A stretch of DNA of 64,000 bases from Pycnococcus provasolii. Its lineage: Eukaryota; Chlorophyta; Pseudoscourfieldiophyceae; Pseudoscourfieldiales; Pycnococcaceae. The stretch lies in NCBI GenBank assembly GCA_938743325.2, contig OW568865.1:434001-498000 (forward strand). Reading direction: 5' to 3'. Shown here in pieces: positions 8,401 to 17,082 of the stretch (within the stretch, counting starts at the first letter, position 1; every line of letters begins with the position of its first letter). The notes beneath the pieces are model-generated. The model had not been told where the DNA came from. It ran no database searches and saw only the letters and a program-made list of their open reading frames with translations. Both the position numbers and the translations under genes were made by a program.

Positions 8401-10202
8401 CGTGTGGCGCTGCTGAGCTCGCCGAGCATGTGGCGAAGGCGGCGAAGCATGCGCAGAGCACCGCGGCGGGAGGAGCGGGTGCATCGTCCGGCTCGGGCAT
8501 CGTCCAGGTGCTCCTGCTTGGGTATCTTGGATCTCACGTGGACCTTGCACGCCTCTGCGGGGGGAAGGGTGCCGACACCGCACCGTGGAGTGCACTCATG
8601 GCATGCGTGGCAGACGGCGGCGACGAGGTGCGCCGCTGCGCGGCGAAGTGCCTGGGCATGATCGCGGCGGGAAGCCCCGAGGCGCTGCTCTCTGCGCTCC
8701 TCGGCGCGATCGATGCGGTGTGGCAGGAGGCGGAGGCTGAATCGTCAGCACCGGTGAGCAGCGCAAGCGGAGGCGGCGCCAAGGTGACGACTATCAGTGC
8801 CGCTGCTCGCACGGCTGGGCTGCTCGTCGGTGCTCTGCGCGACGTCGCGCGGCTGGTGCGCTGGGGCCACATGCAGGCAGCTGCGCCGCTTAATCCAAGG
8901 GTTAGGGTTAACGGGTTAGGGTTAACCCTAACCCTAACCCAATCCAATCTGCTCCAGGACGCAGCGGCGGTGGCACTAGCTCCCAGCGCGCCATCTAAAG
9001 CTCTGCGAGAGCGCTTCGTTGAGAGCTTGGTGAAGTACTGCGCATCGTCGGACGAGGCGAGGCGCGCGACGGCGGCGGACGCTCTTGGCGTGCATGCGCT
9101 GCGCTCGCCGTCAGACGGCCTACCGGCTCTTGCCAGGCTGGCTGCTGATGGCAACGACGCGCGCGCGCGAGGTGGCGGCGCAATCGCGCTGCGCCACTTC
9201 GCCTTCGCCACAAGCCCAACTGCCGTGGCTGGCGTTGTGCGCGATGCCGACGATGCATGGTCGCGCGCCTCTCGGGCGGCGAGCGGTCCATTGCCTTCCG
9301 AGGAATGCCTTTTGCTCGTGGTGGCGGCTGCAGACATGTCGGGCAGCGCCGCACCTGCGCCGCTCGGAACGGCGGAGGCACCTTCCCATCTCCTCGTTTC
9401 GGCGGAGGATGTCGCCAAGGCGCTCGCACCCACGCCCGCGCTTCTTGGCGATTCGGCAAGCCACGAGGTGCGCCGTGCCGCGGCACTCCTCTTCGACGCT
9501 TGCGTGCGCGTGCACCTGAAGAAGTCGTCTTCACTGGCGTCGTCGGCGTCGGCCCACGTTGGCGACGGTGCGCCACCCACGGTCCTTCCGCTTGCCTGGT
9601 TCGACGCGTGCCAGCGCCCGCTCGTTGCACTGCTCACACCCCTCCCCGAGCTCGTGACCGTTGTTGACCTCGGGCCCTTCAAGCACCGCGTGGATGCGGG
9701 CGTGGAGATGCGCCGCGCGGCGTACGACGCGCTGCTGGCAATTTGCGATTGCAGGCGAGTGGGCGCGAACATGCTCGCGTGGGAAGAGCTTCTCACCGTG
9801 CTTGCCCAGGGTGTCGCGGAGGAAGCGCCTGAGGTGAAGCTCTCGGCGCACGCCCTCATCGTGAAGCTTTGCGGTCTCGTGCGCGCATGCTGGTGCCACG
9901 GCAACGATGCGCCGCGCGAGGCGGCACTTAAGGCGATGGAGTCGTACGCACCTGGACTCACGAAGACGCTGACCGCTCGCCTGCGCTCCGAGGCTGTAAA
10001 GCAAGAGGTGGACCGTCACGAGGAGATGATTGGCAGTTGCCTGAAGGCGATTGCGGCGCTTTCGCGCGTGGCGAGCAACGGCGGTGACTTCAGCGCGGAG
10101 GCTGGCAGGCTTCCTGCGTTCGCGAAGGTGCTTTCCATCTGCGAGACGACGCATGCGGTTCGCTACGCGCTTGAGCAGCAGCAAGATCATGCTCATCAGT
10201 AA
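5409..10202 (+). CDS. CAND1: CAND1/TIP120, cullin-associated NEDD8-dissociated protein
   Basis: A HEAT-repeat solenoid that binds un-neddylated cullin-RBX1 and exchanges F-box substrate receptors of SCF ubiquitin ligases. The protein is 1597 aa, against about 1220-1230 in plants and animals. The N-terminus matches the family (ILDSFSNSDKDIRYMGASDLL, then NLVVRCLGPLA). The C-terminal TIP120 region has VRRCAAKCLGMIA and MGPFKH-like LGPFKHRVDAGVEMRRAAYDAL, then EAVKQEVDRHEE. An acidic Asp/Gly run at about 396-430 lies where other CAND1 proteins also carry an acidic loop. Ala/Ser-rich insertions explain most of the extra length. At about residues 1164-1178 the reading frame runs through telomere repeats (see the separate entry). 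The ATG at 5409 is the only start consistent with the conserved N-terminus. The METTL-like gene follows on the same strand. Confidence 0.94.
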   Translation: MPSSGSVNNNVSFMSILDSFSNSDKDIRYMGASDLLALLENRGAAHYADNNNISGGRSSAANVSSGGGRSSAPSSAQAGGGAQLLDADTERRLTRAVLDQLDDPSGDVSNLVVRCLGPLALVMHAQRVEELAKGLCDKLLSSSADTTRENGALGLKSVVSDIGAATNAGAAATAVVQAAAPRLFASLATDAGTDERTRTDALDILGACARHFGRALATAHADSACDVLLPIAGGGKSVAARKRAAACLAAMCANLAPDNLERACQSVCESLSKTATAKPGYASALAALCRGASTASTSSASATTGASADTFEANPSLAHARRVGASLAPAARVLPALVIKLREDASSEELEEMVTAIECYIACCPRDAASSGVLEEALSCASKMLRYDPNYTGYGDEDDDDDVEDMDGDGDGDGDDYGSDDDDAYSDDDDGSWKVRRAAARVCRAAAAAGPAAALGALEACGRSLRRAFDDRDEGVRVDAMSAHAALMPQAARADEASADRLAVTTLVTRLVKQAIGDPKARGGGMVRAREAAFRSLGEVVAVLPPLSPSIGLAPGEVAEVLGAAVASIGTFAAASLAATASSSVGQQSATLILCVIGVVRSLLSELLSAALSADPSRAAAAASLVRSDGAVKQHIASLADHLAALSRDRYYKVASAALHALRSLALCMNAEVTLPGSPQGGELDAELAGKVAPSLASAGLSRLVDGADVDVEVKLAAVDVIVATLVRLGPSALAASGDAETSADALYACLLDKVQNAESVRLAALRGICSLLASRNGVAIVLADPARLPSLVGTLAEFLKKANRRISVAAIIGIERCVQLAPVSALSALAGGAEAPAVSACREASKACLGEVDMQLTRRALQMQTRVLSRTCELAASGDTKAAGAAAAGVASAAEPELRRLLAGSALPGDASAMEAIASFYGALAAAELSCAGSKAKACAKELLTRCDGLLSAASGSGAAGMSSGDASPAPASASGDSIMIDARGAAAACAARCASACGAAELAEHVAKAAKHAQSTAAGGAGASSGSGIVQVLLLGYLGSHVDLARLCGGKGADTAPWSALMACVADGGDEVRRCAAKCLGMIAAGSPEALLSALLGAIDAVWQEAEAESSAPVSSASGGGAKVTTISAAARTAGLLVGALRDVARLVRWGHMQAAAPLNPRVRVNGLGLTLTLTQSNLLQDAAAVALAPSAPSKALRERFVESLVKYCASSDEARRATAADALGVHALRSPSDGLPALARLAADGNDARARGGGAIALRHFAFATSPTAVAGVVRDADDAWSRASRAASGPLPSEECLLLVVAAADMSGSAAPAPLGTAEAPSHLLVSAEDVAKALAPTPALLGDSASHEVRRAAALLFDACVRVHLKKSSSLASSASAHVGDGAPPTVLPLAWFDACQRPLVALLTPLPELVTVVDLGPFKHRVDAGVEMRRAAYDALLAICDCRRVGANMLAWEELLTVLAQGVAEEAPEVKLSAHALIVKLCGLVRACWCHGNDAPREAALKAMESYAPGLTKTLTARLRSEAVKQEVDRHEEMIGSCLKAIAALSRVASNGGDFSAEAGRLPAFAKVLSICETTHAVRYALEQQQDHAHQ
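8898..8940. repeat. Head-to-head TTAGGG/CCCTAA telomere-like array inside the CAND1 reading frame
   Basis: Two G-strand blocks (8898-8911 and 8913-8922) meet C-strand repeats (8924-8940) at a TTAA centre, so the repeat reverses orientation within about 45 bp. The CAND1 frame stays open across it and would encode Arg-Val-Arg-Val-Asn then Gly-Leu-Thr-Leu repeats. An alternative is a 57-bp in-frame intron from GTTAGG at 8901 to CCAG at 8957, with CTAAC inside the repeats as branch point. Confidence 0.85.
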
Positions 10203-10443
10203 AGAAAAGAACAACACATTAACTACAGTAGTATAATAAGTCGGAATAAATCTATCTATCTGAACTCTCAATCAAATACTACATCTACAGTACCATGGTA
10301 TGTGACAGGTATGTGACACGTTGAGGTCCTGGATTAGGGGATTGGTGACCCCGATCTGTTTTCCGGCGGCGGCTTGATACTCGTCGTCTTCATCAGCACT
10401 TCGTCAGCCGCGCTTGGCGGGTTGGCGATTCTGGGATCGACAA

Positions 10444-11427
10444 ATGGCGTCCGTCGACGCGATCGCGGGTTGCTTCCCCTCAAGAGACGGGTCTGACGAG
10501 TCTCTTGACGGAGATGACGGCATGCTAGACCTGTCAAGCGTGGTCACCCTCGACATACCGTCGTGCGTCCTGACAACCTCAGCCAACAACCTCAGCGGTT
10601 CCGATGGTGCTCTTAAGTTGAACCTGCTCGCGTGCGCATCAGCGGATGGAGAAGGCGACAGGCCAGGATGCAGACAGGGGAACACGGGACTCTTCTACTG
10701 GCGCGGGGCGTCGGAAGGTTTGCTGCGCGTGCTCTTCTCTACGCACGAAAATGACCTTGGGAACGGAGACGACGACGACAACGACGGTGCTTTCGTACAC
10801 CCTTCCGTGGCCCTCGCCAAGGCTACACGTGTGCTGGAACTTGGCGCGGGACTTGGCGGCGCAGGAATTGGCGTCGCGGTGGGAATGGCAGGCAGGCAAA
10901 GCCCAGACGCGCAGATAAAGGGGGTGGTTGTTATCACCGACGGAAACCCAGATGCAGTTGAGGCAAGTCGGCGCAACGTTGACCTCGTCATGAACGATGA
11001 GACAAACATGGCAACCAAGGCTCTGAGAACACGGTGCGTCGACGTGTCGTGTGAAGTTCTGTTGTGGGGACAGGCGAACCACGACGCGTTCTTCGAAAAA
11101 CATCCGGATAGCTTTGACGTGGTTGTCGGCTGCGACTTGATATACAGCCACGAGCAACTTCCCATGCTTTTTGCCACGATTTGGCAGCTTCTTAAGACGA
11201 GACGTGAGCGAAGTACGAACTCCAATCCCATGGCGGTCATCGCGTTTAGGGACAGATCAAGGCTTTCGCCCGTGCATCCTAATCTAGATGCCGTTTTGAC
11301 CGCCGCATTCATGGCCCGCAAGGGTGGCCTTTTAGCCGAAGTGCTTGGCGGTGACTATGGAGGCAGCGAGGCGGAGTACGAGGGCGCTGCCGGCCGCGTG
11401 CAGATCATATTGATTACTCTACAATAG
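10444..11427 (+). CDS. Class I SAM-dependent methyltransferase, METTL21-like (methyltransf_16)
   Basis: 327 aa from the first ATG of the frame. The open frame begins earlier at a TTG, but the preceding 30 bases add nothing recognisable. Motif I of the SAM-binding fold is VLELGAGLGGAGIGVA (about residues 126-141), followed by motif II VVITDGNPDAV and the post-motif FDVVVGCDLIYSHEQLPML. The pairing of a GAG.G glycine loop with a DLIYS-type block is characteristic of the lysine methyltransferase family that includes METTL21, VCP-KMT and EEF2KMT, which modify chaperones and elongation factors. The exact substrate cannot be assigned. It follows CAND1 on the same strand after a 241-bp gap. Its stop lies only 37 bp from the stop of the convergent calpain gene, and TGTAA occurs 5 bp after its stop. 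Confidence 0.75.
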   Translation: MASVDAIAGCFPSRDGSDESLDGDDGMLDLSSVVTLDIPSCVLTTSANNLSGSDGALKLNLLACASADGEGDRPGCRQGNTGLFYWRGASEGLLRVLFSTHENDLGNGDDDDNDGAFVHPSVALAKATRVLELGAGLGGAGIGVAVGMAGRQSPDAQIKGVVVITDGNPDAVEASRRNVDLVMNDETNMATKALRTRCVDVSCEVLLWGQANHDAFFEKHPDSFDVVVGCDLIYSHEQLPMLFATIWQLLKTRRERSTNSNPMAVIAFRDRSRLSPVHPNLDAVLTAAFMARKGGLLAEVLGGDYGGSEAEYEGAAGRVQIILITLQ

Positions 11428-11464
11428 TAAATGTAACTTACACCAAATTTTGTACATCAAATCC

Positions 11465-14400
11465 TTACATGCGCATGCGCCGCTCTGCAGCCGCGGCGCG
11501 CAACTCGCGCTCGTTTGCCGTCGTATTTGACGGCGCAGGTGGAGGATCATCATCATCATCATCCACCAAATCCACCACGTCCACCTGGTGGCGTGGCGGC
11601 TCCAACAAATCTACCATGTCCGCCTGATGGCGTGGCGGCGGCGTCAGCAGATCCACCACATCCACCTGGTGGCTGCGCCGCCCATCCACCAGGCTGGCGG
11701 CGATGGCCGCCTCCACGTCCTTCTTCTCGTTGACGCCGCCACCATCTGCCAGGCTGGCGGCGATCGCCGCCTCCATCTCCTTCTCCTCGCCAGCCACCAA
11801 GGAAGCAGCGATCGAGGCGGCGATTGCAGCCTCCATCTGCTTGTCCTCCGTTGCCGCCTCGCCACGTGTCGCAGCGACCACCGCCTCCGACAGCGGCCGT
11901 GCTTCGAAGATGCTTGGAGTCGTCGTCTTCGTAGTCGGCGCCGCCGCCGCCGCCGCCGCCGGCTTGGCGGTGATCTCCACCTCTCCAAGCTCGGCCTGCG
12001 TCCCACTCCTCACCACAATTGCCACCACCGCCTGCGATCGGGGCGGGATGATGCGGCGCACCGTCAAGCACTTCCACTTCGCCGGCCACCTAGGCCCACC
12101 GCGCTGCTGCTCTTGCGGACCCTCCACCGCTCTGCGGCGCTCTGTATAGGCTACCGCCTCCGCGGCATCATTGGCCACAAGGCCTCCGCTCGCGCGCGCA
12201 ATATGGCTCTTCACCATAGCCTTTATTTCCACCTCCACCTCCTCACCAGAGTTGTTCGCCGCCAAATAAACGATGACGCCGTCGCCATGGACAACCAGCA
12301 TGCTCACCTCATCCCCCAAGCGCTGCACGCGACGTCGAAGCCGGCTGAGCATTGCCACCTCGCTCACTTCGTTGCTCCTGGCAAAACCAAGTCGTCCTAG
12401 TGCCATGTGCATAGCCTCCACAGCCATGCCTCCCGCACTCGCACCGTCGTGCACCTCAGCCAGCACAGGCTCGCTCGTAAAAACTCTCAGCGAGAACGGC
12501 TGCTGCGTGCGCGTCTCACCCGCGGTAGGCTGTTGTCCGAGGCAGAGCGGCACGACGGCGTACTCGCTTCCAGGCTCCATCTCCGCGCCAAATGCGCCGC
12601 GCGTGCAGCTCTCTAACCCACGCAGCCCGCCGCCCACCACATCTAACACTTTACCGTCGCTGCTCAGCCGAACAATCAGCACGCTCAAATCACCGAGCCT
12701 GTAGCTCTTCGAGCGATCTTCGCGGCACCACTTTCCACGCGGCGTTGGCTGCAGGGCTAGCACGTACATGGTCGTGGGCTTGGCCACCCTCATCTTCAGC
12801 ACCTTGCCGCAGACGCGCAGATTTTTGTCCGCGGTTACGGGGAAGAAGTTGGGCACAGAGCGCGAGTTCCACCCACGATGTGCGAGGCAAACGTCAACGA
12901 GGCAGAATGCCATCTGAAAGTGCGTGAAATCCATCCAGAACGTACCGTCGTTCACACCGGTGCGCTCCATGTGAGCACTTCCGCCGACGCGGCTTGCGGC
13001 GATGACGTTTGCCCACTGCGCGGAGTTGTCGCTCCACTCACCGTTCCACTCGCCAATACCATGCGGGTTGCGAATGCGCACGAGGCGTTTCTCGCCGCCG
13101 ACGAGGCTCGCGGGTTGCGGTCCGCCGACGCACGCGGCAAGGGTCGCGGCGGGTGCCGTCTGAACGGTAACCACATCGAGGATGCTGTACGCATGGTTTC
13201 CCACGAGTCCCGTGCCCCTCAAGCCGGAGTCGCCCGCTGTCGCGCATCCCATGGGCAGCTCGAGCCTGCGGAATTCGCTGAGCCTGAGCCACAGCAGCTC
13301 AGAGTCGAAGTCCCTCGCGTCGAAGGCGATCGTCACCGTCGGGCATCCCGTGAGGTCAAGCAGCGCCTCGGCGATATGTCCGCCGCTGATTGCCTTGTAG
13401 CTTCCGTGCGCCTTGGCATACGCCTTCTCTAGGAGGCTCGCCCACAGATTCTGGCTCGCCCCGTCGCCGCTTCGAGCAAAGGCAAGCTTGGAGTCGAACG
13501 CGAGGTCCGTTCGCCTCGGCGACTTGCTCACGGGTAGGCGGTCGTCGATGAGGAGAGTTTTCCACTCGCCGTCGAGGAACAGGCGAATGGCGTAGCACCC
13601 AGCCTTGTTTGCGACTGTGTCCACGAACAGCCTGGCGATAAGGTCGTGTCTTTCGGCCACCACGGCAATGGCTGAGAGAGCCCAGCAGTCGCCGACGCCC
13701 CCTTGTCGCAGTTCCTTGGCTGAGAAGCCTGCGTCGGAGACGACGGGAAGGTGCGGGAGGCGACTCCACGTGAGGTCTCGTCCTATGGGCCTGGAACCGA
13801 AGTTGCTTCTGTTGTTGTCGCCCTTTCCATCTGCCCACGTGAAGAATCCGCACTTTTTGGATGTATTTGCGCAGGCGTAGTACGGCCTTCCCTTGTTGGG
13901 CGTGTCACGCGATACGACAGCTCTTTTGGCGTCGACGCCGCACATGCATTTCGGCGTCACCAACGAAGTTGTGTTATTGTTATTGTTATTGTTATTGTTG
14001 GCTGACGACGACGACGACGCGGCTGCTGAGTTATCTTCTCCGTCGATGCTGGCTGCGTTTGCGGGAAAGTCCGCGTCTTCGAATTGGCGGTTGGCTTTGA
14101 CGTGTTCGTTCCGGATCGCGTGAAACTTCTGGCTAGTGGCATGGTTGGCATTCAAGAAGTAGTCCTCTCCAGTGATTTCAACACGCGCTAATAAGGCCAC
14201 TGCTCCTCCTGCTGCTCCTGCTCCTGCTCCTGCTGCTGCTGACGACGACGACTTGTTTTTCCTCCTCAAGGAAGATGAAGGCAAAGATGACGACTCTGGA
14301 AGAGAGTTGACGTTCATGTCATCCAACGACCTTTTCTTCACATGAGACAACGAGTCATCCTGAGACGCTGCTGATCCGTCACCTGAACCACCACCACCAG

Positions 14401-14500
14401 CACCACCAGCACCAGCACCAGCAGCACCAGCAGCAGCACCAGCAGCACCAGCAGCAGGCTTGTAGAACTGATAGAGAGAACCTGAAGGATGGGACGACAT
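11465..14500 (-). CDS. Calpain-type cysteine protease with GRF zinc finger, UIMs and SUMO-interacting motifs
   Basis: 1011 aa from ATG at 14500 (a longer frame needs TTG). Order of parts: near the N-terminus SGSLYQFYKP, resembling a PCNA-interacting (PIP) box without its Gln; low-complexity Gly/Ala and Asn stretches; a GRF zinc finger at about 185-224 (CMC...GRPYYAC...CGFFTWAD); calpain core with the triad Cys272 (GDCWALSA), His436 (GNHAYSI) and Asn478 (IRNPHG); a domain III/C2-like beta region (PGSEYAVVPL, FSLRVFTSEP). Then come three ubiquitin-interacting motifs (MEAAIAASL twice, VEAAIAASL) at about 883-938, and three VDVVDL-type SUMO-interacting motifs, the last followed by six Asp. All triad residues are intact, so an active cysteine protease is expected. 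GRF fingers bind ssDNA in APE2, TOP3 and NEIL3; UIM and SIM read ubiquitin and SUMO. A role as a nuclear, possibly DNA-repair, protease is inference. No EF-hands are seen. It shares a 327-bp divergent gap with the GT25 gene. Confidence 0.88.
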   Translation of the reverse strand: MSSHPSGSLYQFYKPAAGAAGAAAGAAGAGAGGAGGGGSGDGSAASQDDSLSHVKKRSLDDMNVNSLPESSSLPSSSLRRKNKSSSSAAAGAGAGAAGGAVALLARVEITGEDYFLNANHATSQKFHAIRNEHVKANRQFEDADFPANAASIDGEDNSAAASSSSSANNNNNNNNNTTSLVTPKCMCGVDAKRAVVSRDTPNKGRPYYACANTSKKCGFFTWADGKGDNNRSNFGSRPIGRDLTWSRLPHLPVVSDAGFSAKELRQGGVGDCWALSAIAVVAERHDLIARLFVDTVANKAGCYAIRLFLDGEWKTLLIDDRLPVSKSPRRTDLAFDSKLAFARSGDGASQNLWASLLEKAYAKAHGSYKAISGGHIAEALLDLTGCPTVTIAFDARDFDSELLWLRLSEFRRLELPMGCATAGDSGLRGTGLVGNHAYSILDVVTVQTAPAATLAACVGGPQPASLVGGEKRLVRIRNPHGIGEWNGEWSDNSAQWANVIAASRVGGSAHMERTGVNDGTFWMDFTHFQMAFCLVDVCLAHRGWNSRSVPNFFPVTADKNLRVCGKVLKMRVAKPTTMYVLALQPTPRGKWCREDRSKSYRLGDLSVLIVRLSSDGKVLDVVGGGLRGLESCTRGAFGAEMEPGSEYAVVPLCLGQQPTAGETRTQQPFSLRVFTSEPVLAEVHDGASAGGMAVEAMHMALGRLGFARSNEVSEVAMLSRLRRRVQRLGDEVSMLVVHGDGVIVYLAANNSGEEVEVEIKAMVKSHIARASGGLVANDAAEAVAYTERRRAVEGPQEQQRGGPRWPAKWKCLTVRRIIPPRSQAVVAIVVRSGTQAELGEVEITAKPAAAAAAAPTTKTTTPSIFEARPLSEAVVAATRGEAATEDKQMEAAIAASIAASLVAGEEKEMEAAIAASLADGGGVNEKKDVEAAIAASLVDGRRSHQVDVVDLLTPPPRHQADMVDLLEPPRHQVDVVDLVDDDDDDPPPAPSNTTANERELRAAAAERRMRM
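13972..13998 (-). repeat. In-frame Asn codon run in the calpain gene
   Basis: A TTATTG-type repeat on the plus strand encodes nine consecutive Asn before the GRF finger. It is a coding microsatellite in a linker and likely length-variable. Confidence 0.75.
14396..14455 (-). repeat. In-frame CAG/CAC-type repeat coding Gly/Ala linker
   Basis: An irregular AGCACC repeat that encodes the Gly/Ala-rich stretch after the PIP-like N-terminus of the calpain. It is low-complexity coding DNA. Confidence 0.7.
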
Positions 14501-14640
14501 ACTTTTCAAACAAAAAAATCACAAAATAACGAGAAAGGAAAAATGAAGCCTGCTTTGCGGGAATGTTTGACAAAGCAAAGCAGGGAAAGGAGAAGGAGGT
14601 CAAAGCAGGCCACAGAAATCACACAAAAAAACACGTATTC

Positions 14641-14701
14641 GGGTTCAGGTTAGGGTTAGGGTTAGGGTTAGGGTTCAGGTTAGGGTTTTCGGGTTCAGGT
14701 T
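14641..14701 (+). repeat. TTAGGG/TTCAGG telomere-like array in the calpain-GT25 divergent promoter gap
   Basis: Four TTAGGG units flanked by GGTTCAGG variants. It lies about 140 bp upstream of the calpain ATG and 127 bp upstream of the GT25 ATG, so it is central to the shared promoter gap. Confidence 0.85.
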
Positions 14702-14827
14702 CGTTTAGGGGTTGGTTGCAAAGGACTCCCCCCGAGCCCGAGGGACCCGTTTTCAAAGCCGGTTTTGGGATTTTAGAATATCACATCTTCGAAGCGCCAT
14801 ACCATACCATAAGTTTACGTGTCAGTC

Positions 14828-17008
14828 ATGCCCTCCCCTAATCCTTCCTTGCACTTGCACGCGGACATGGACATGGATCCCGTCGCGTTCTTCCAGCACG
14901 CCCAATGGCTCTTCAGCAGTGGCGACTTCGAGGCCTCGGAGCGCATGTTCAGAACCTTCACGGAAGTCGCGCCGCAATTCGTACAGGGATTCCTCAACCT
15001 AGGAGTCTGCCTCGAACGAAGGGGGAGATTCGCGGAAGCGGTGGCCGTGTACCAAACCACGGCGTCGTCATTCCCAGAACACGCAGAGCAAGTGCAAACG
15101 TTCATCCAAAATACCAAAGCGGCGGCGGCGCAGGCGGGAGTCGCCGTCGACGAAAACGCCAAGTCCGTTTCGGGCTCGGACGCCGCTCCTCCGAAGACGT
15201 CGCCAGCGCCATCGCCAGCGAAGAAAAAAGATTCACTCGACTACAGCAGATTCGACTCCATCGAAGATAGCGACGATGACAACGACGACGGCAAAAAGAT
15301 AGCGGCGCAACCACAACCGACACCGGCGCCTGCTCCGCAAATAAAGCAAAACACGTCCAAGGGGGAGAATAGGCCAGGTTTCATGGACGAAGATTCCGAC
15401 GACGACGACGACGACGACATGCCCGCCTTGGAAGCTGTGCCTGGAATGGAGAAGGAGGCGAAAGATGTGCTAGCATATGGAAATCACAAGAAAAGCAGCG
15501 CATCGGCGCAGATTCAACCGCCATCGCCGTCGCCGCCACCGCAGCAGAAGCAGACGCCGAAGAGCAGTGCCGCAGGTCATGCGGCATACGAGGCGCTCAC
15601 GGGAACGAGGCACCCTTTCGGCAGCAACGTACAGGCGGAAAGGAACCGAAAGGATGCGGACGGTTCCGACCCTCGCGTTCCTGACTGCCTGGTCGCACCC
15701 GCGCTCACAATCAACCTGGCACGTCGCGAGGATCGTTGGGAAGCGATGTCGCAGCACGCGAGGTCATTTGGCCTGCACCTAGAGCGCGTCGATGCCGTCG
15801 ACGGGCGCGCACTTGATCCCGCGTCGCTCGCCTCCTTTCCCATGTGCTCGCCGCCTGAGGCGGGCACCGTATTGAGCCAGGCGAGGGCAATGCGCATGGC
15901 TGCTCAGCGCGCGAAGGACAGCGGTGCAACCACCGCGCTGATCCTGGAGGACGATGCACGCTTCTCCAAGGATGCCTTCCTGGTGCTCGCGCAGGCTCTG
16001 CGCGAGATCCCCGATGACTGGGATGTTCTCTACCTTGGTGCAAATCATCTGTCACCGCCAGACGCCGTCCCCGGGTGCGATTACGTCAGCCTGTGCACCG
16101 CGGCGCTTGCCATGCACGCGTACGTGGTGCGCTGTTCTCGCGCGAACGAGGCTGCCGACTACCTCGAGACGTCGCCTCGCGCATGCGATGTGGAGATGGT
16201 GCGCCTACAGAGCACGGGCGCGCTGCGAGTCTACTGCACAGATCCGCCAGTCGCCACGCAGGCTGCCGGCCAAAGCGACATCCAGGGCATACACGTTGGG
16301 CCAGAGCTCGCGCGCATGCGCTTCCTGGGCGTTGAGTACGACTACGAGAAGGAGGATGCGGCGCTGACAGCTGCAGACTCAAAGCTCGACGACGAAATGG
16401 CGTCGATGGACGCAAAGATCGAGGCGGCGCAGGCTCGCATACCCGGAAGTCGAACATTCGAGGGCGTTGGCAGGGAACGCGTGACGGTGAATGGCGTGGA
16501 AATCAGCTCGATGCGTGCAGAGCTCGAGGGTGCCGCGCGCCGTGCGAGGCACTTTCACGAGAAGTATTTGCTGGAGCAGAAAAGGTCGGAGGCGGCACGC
16601 CGGCGTGTGAGGGAGCTTGAGGCGGGCGGTGCACGAGCGACATCGTCATCCACAACGCCGTCTTCCGGTGGTGGAGAGGGCACCGCCGCCGCGCTTCGTC
16701 GTGCCGCCGCGGCGGAGGCTCGCGTTGCGGAGCTAGAGGCTCAACTGAGAGCCGCTTCCACCTCAGCATCATCCACTACGTCCCAGCCGTCACTCTCGTC
16801 TACCGCCACGGGTGATGGAGACATGCGCCAGCGTCTCATCGCCGCAGAGGCGATGGCTAAGAGAGAGGAGAGGCTTCGCAAGCAGGCGGAGAAAATTCGC
16901 GAGCACGAGAATACCCTCCTGCCCGACTGGCTGCCGCGCTGCGTGACACGCCCTCTGCTACGCATTATATGGCCGACTCGTATTCCTGGTTCGGCGGTGG
17001 ACGTGTGA
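14828..17008 (+). CDS. TPR protein with GT25-family glycosyltransferase domain and coiled-coil tail
   Basis: 726 aa from ATG at 14828 (the frame opens at an upstream GTG). N-terminal residues about 20-95 form tetratricopeptide-like helices (ASERMFRTFTEVAPQFVQGF, then LNLGVCLERRGRFAEAVAVY). An acidic linker follows, with LDYSRFDSIEDSDDD at about 137-151, a motif resembling the Cdc37 N-terminus. Residues about 290-480 are a glycosyltransferase family 25 (LPS biosynthesis/collagen galactosyltransferase type) domain: ALTINLARREDRW, then LILEDDARFS with the EDD metal site at about 373-375, then WDVLYLGANH. The C-terminal third is an Ala/Glu/Arg-rich coiled coil. No signal peptide or clear membrane segment is seen, so a cytosolic location is possible, which is unusual for this fold. 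The acceptor is unknown. TTGTAA lies about 20 bp past the stop. Confidence 0.82.
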   Translation: MPSPNPSLHLHADMDMDPVAFFQHAQWLFSSGDFEASERMFRTFTEVAPQFVQGFLNLGVCLERRGRFAEAVAVYQTTASSFPEHAEQVQTFIQNTKAAAAQAGVAVDENAKSVSGSDAAPPKTSPAPSPAKKKDSLDYSRFDSIEDSDDDNDDGKKIAAQPQPTPAPAPQIKQNTSKGENRPGFMDEDSDDDDDDDMPALEAVPGMEKEAKDVLAYGNHKKSSASAQIQPPSPSPPPQQKQTPKSSAAGHAAYEALTGTRHPFGSNVQAERNRKDADGSDPRVPDCLVAPALTINLARREDRWEAMSQHARSFGLHLERVDAVDGRALDPASLASFPMCSPPEAGTVLSQARAMRMAAQRAKDSGATTALILEDDARFSKDAFLVLAQALREIPDDWDVLYLGANHLSPPDAVPGCDYVSLCTAALAMHAYVVRCSRANEAADYLETSPRACDVEMVRLQSTGALRVYCTDPPVATQAAGQSDIQGIHVGPELARMRFLGVEYDYEKEDAALTAADSKLDDEMASMDAKIEAAQARIPGSRTFEGVGRERVTVNGVEISSMRAELEGAARRARHFHEKYLLEQKRSEAARRRVRELEAGGARATSSSTTPSSGGGEGTAAALRRAAAAEARVAELEAQLRAASTSASSTTSQPSLSSTATGDGDMRQRLIAAEAMAKREERLRKQAEKIREHENTLLPDWLPRCVTRPLLRIIWPTRIPGSAVDV

Positions 17009-17082
17009 GGTGCGATAATGTTTTAAAATTGTAATTTTATTAACGAGAAGAATTTTGAAGAAACAACTCCATCCACCGACAC

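Noticed and set aside
8898-8940. Chromosome end or fusion point within the window
   Set aside because: The repeats are too short, and conserved CAND1 sequence continues in frame on both sides.
8534-9961. 475-codon open frame antisense to CAND1
   Set aside because: It is a GC-rich mirror of a conserved gene, rich in Ala/Ser/Arg, with no family motif.
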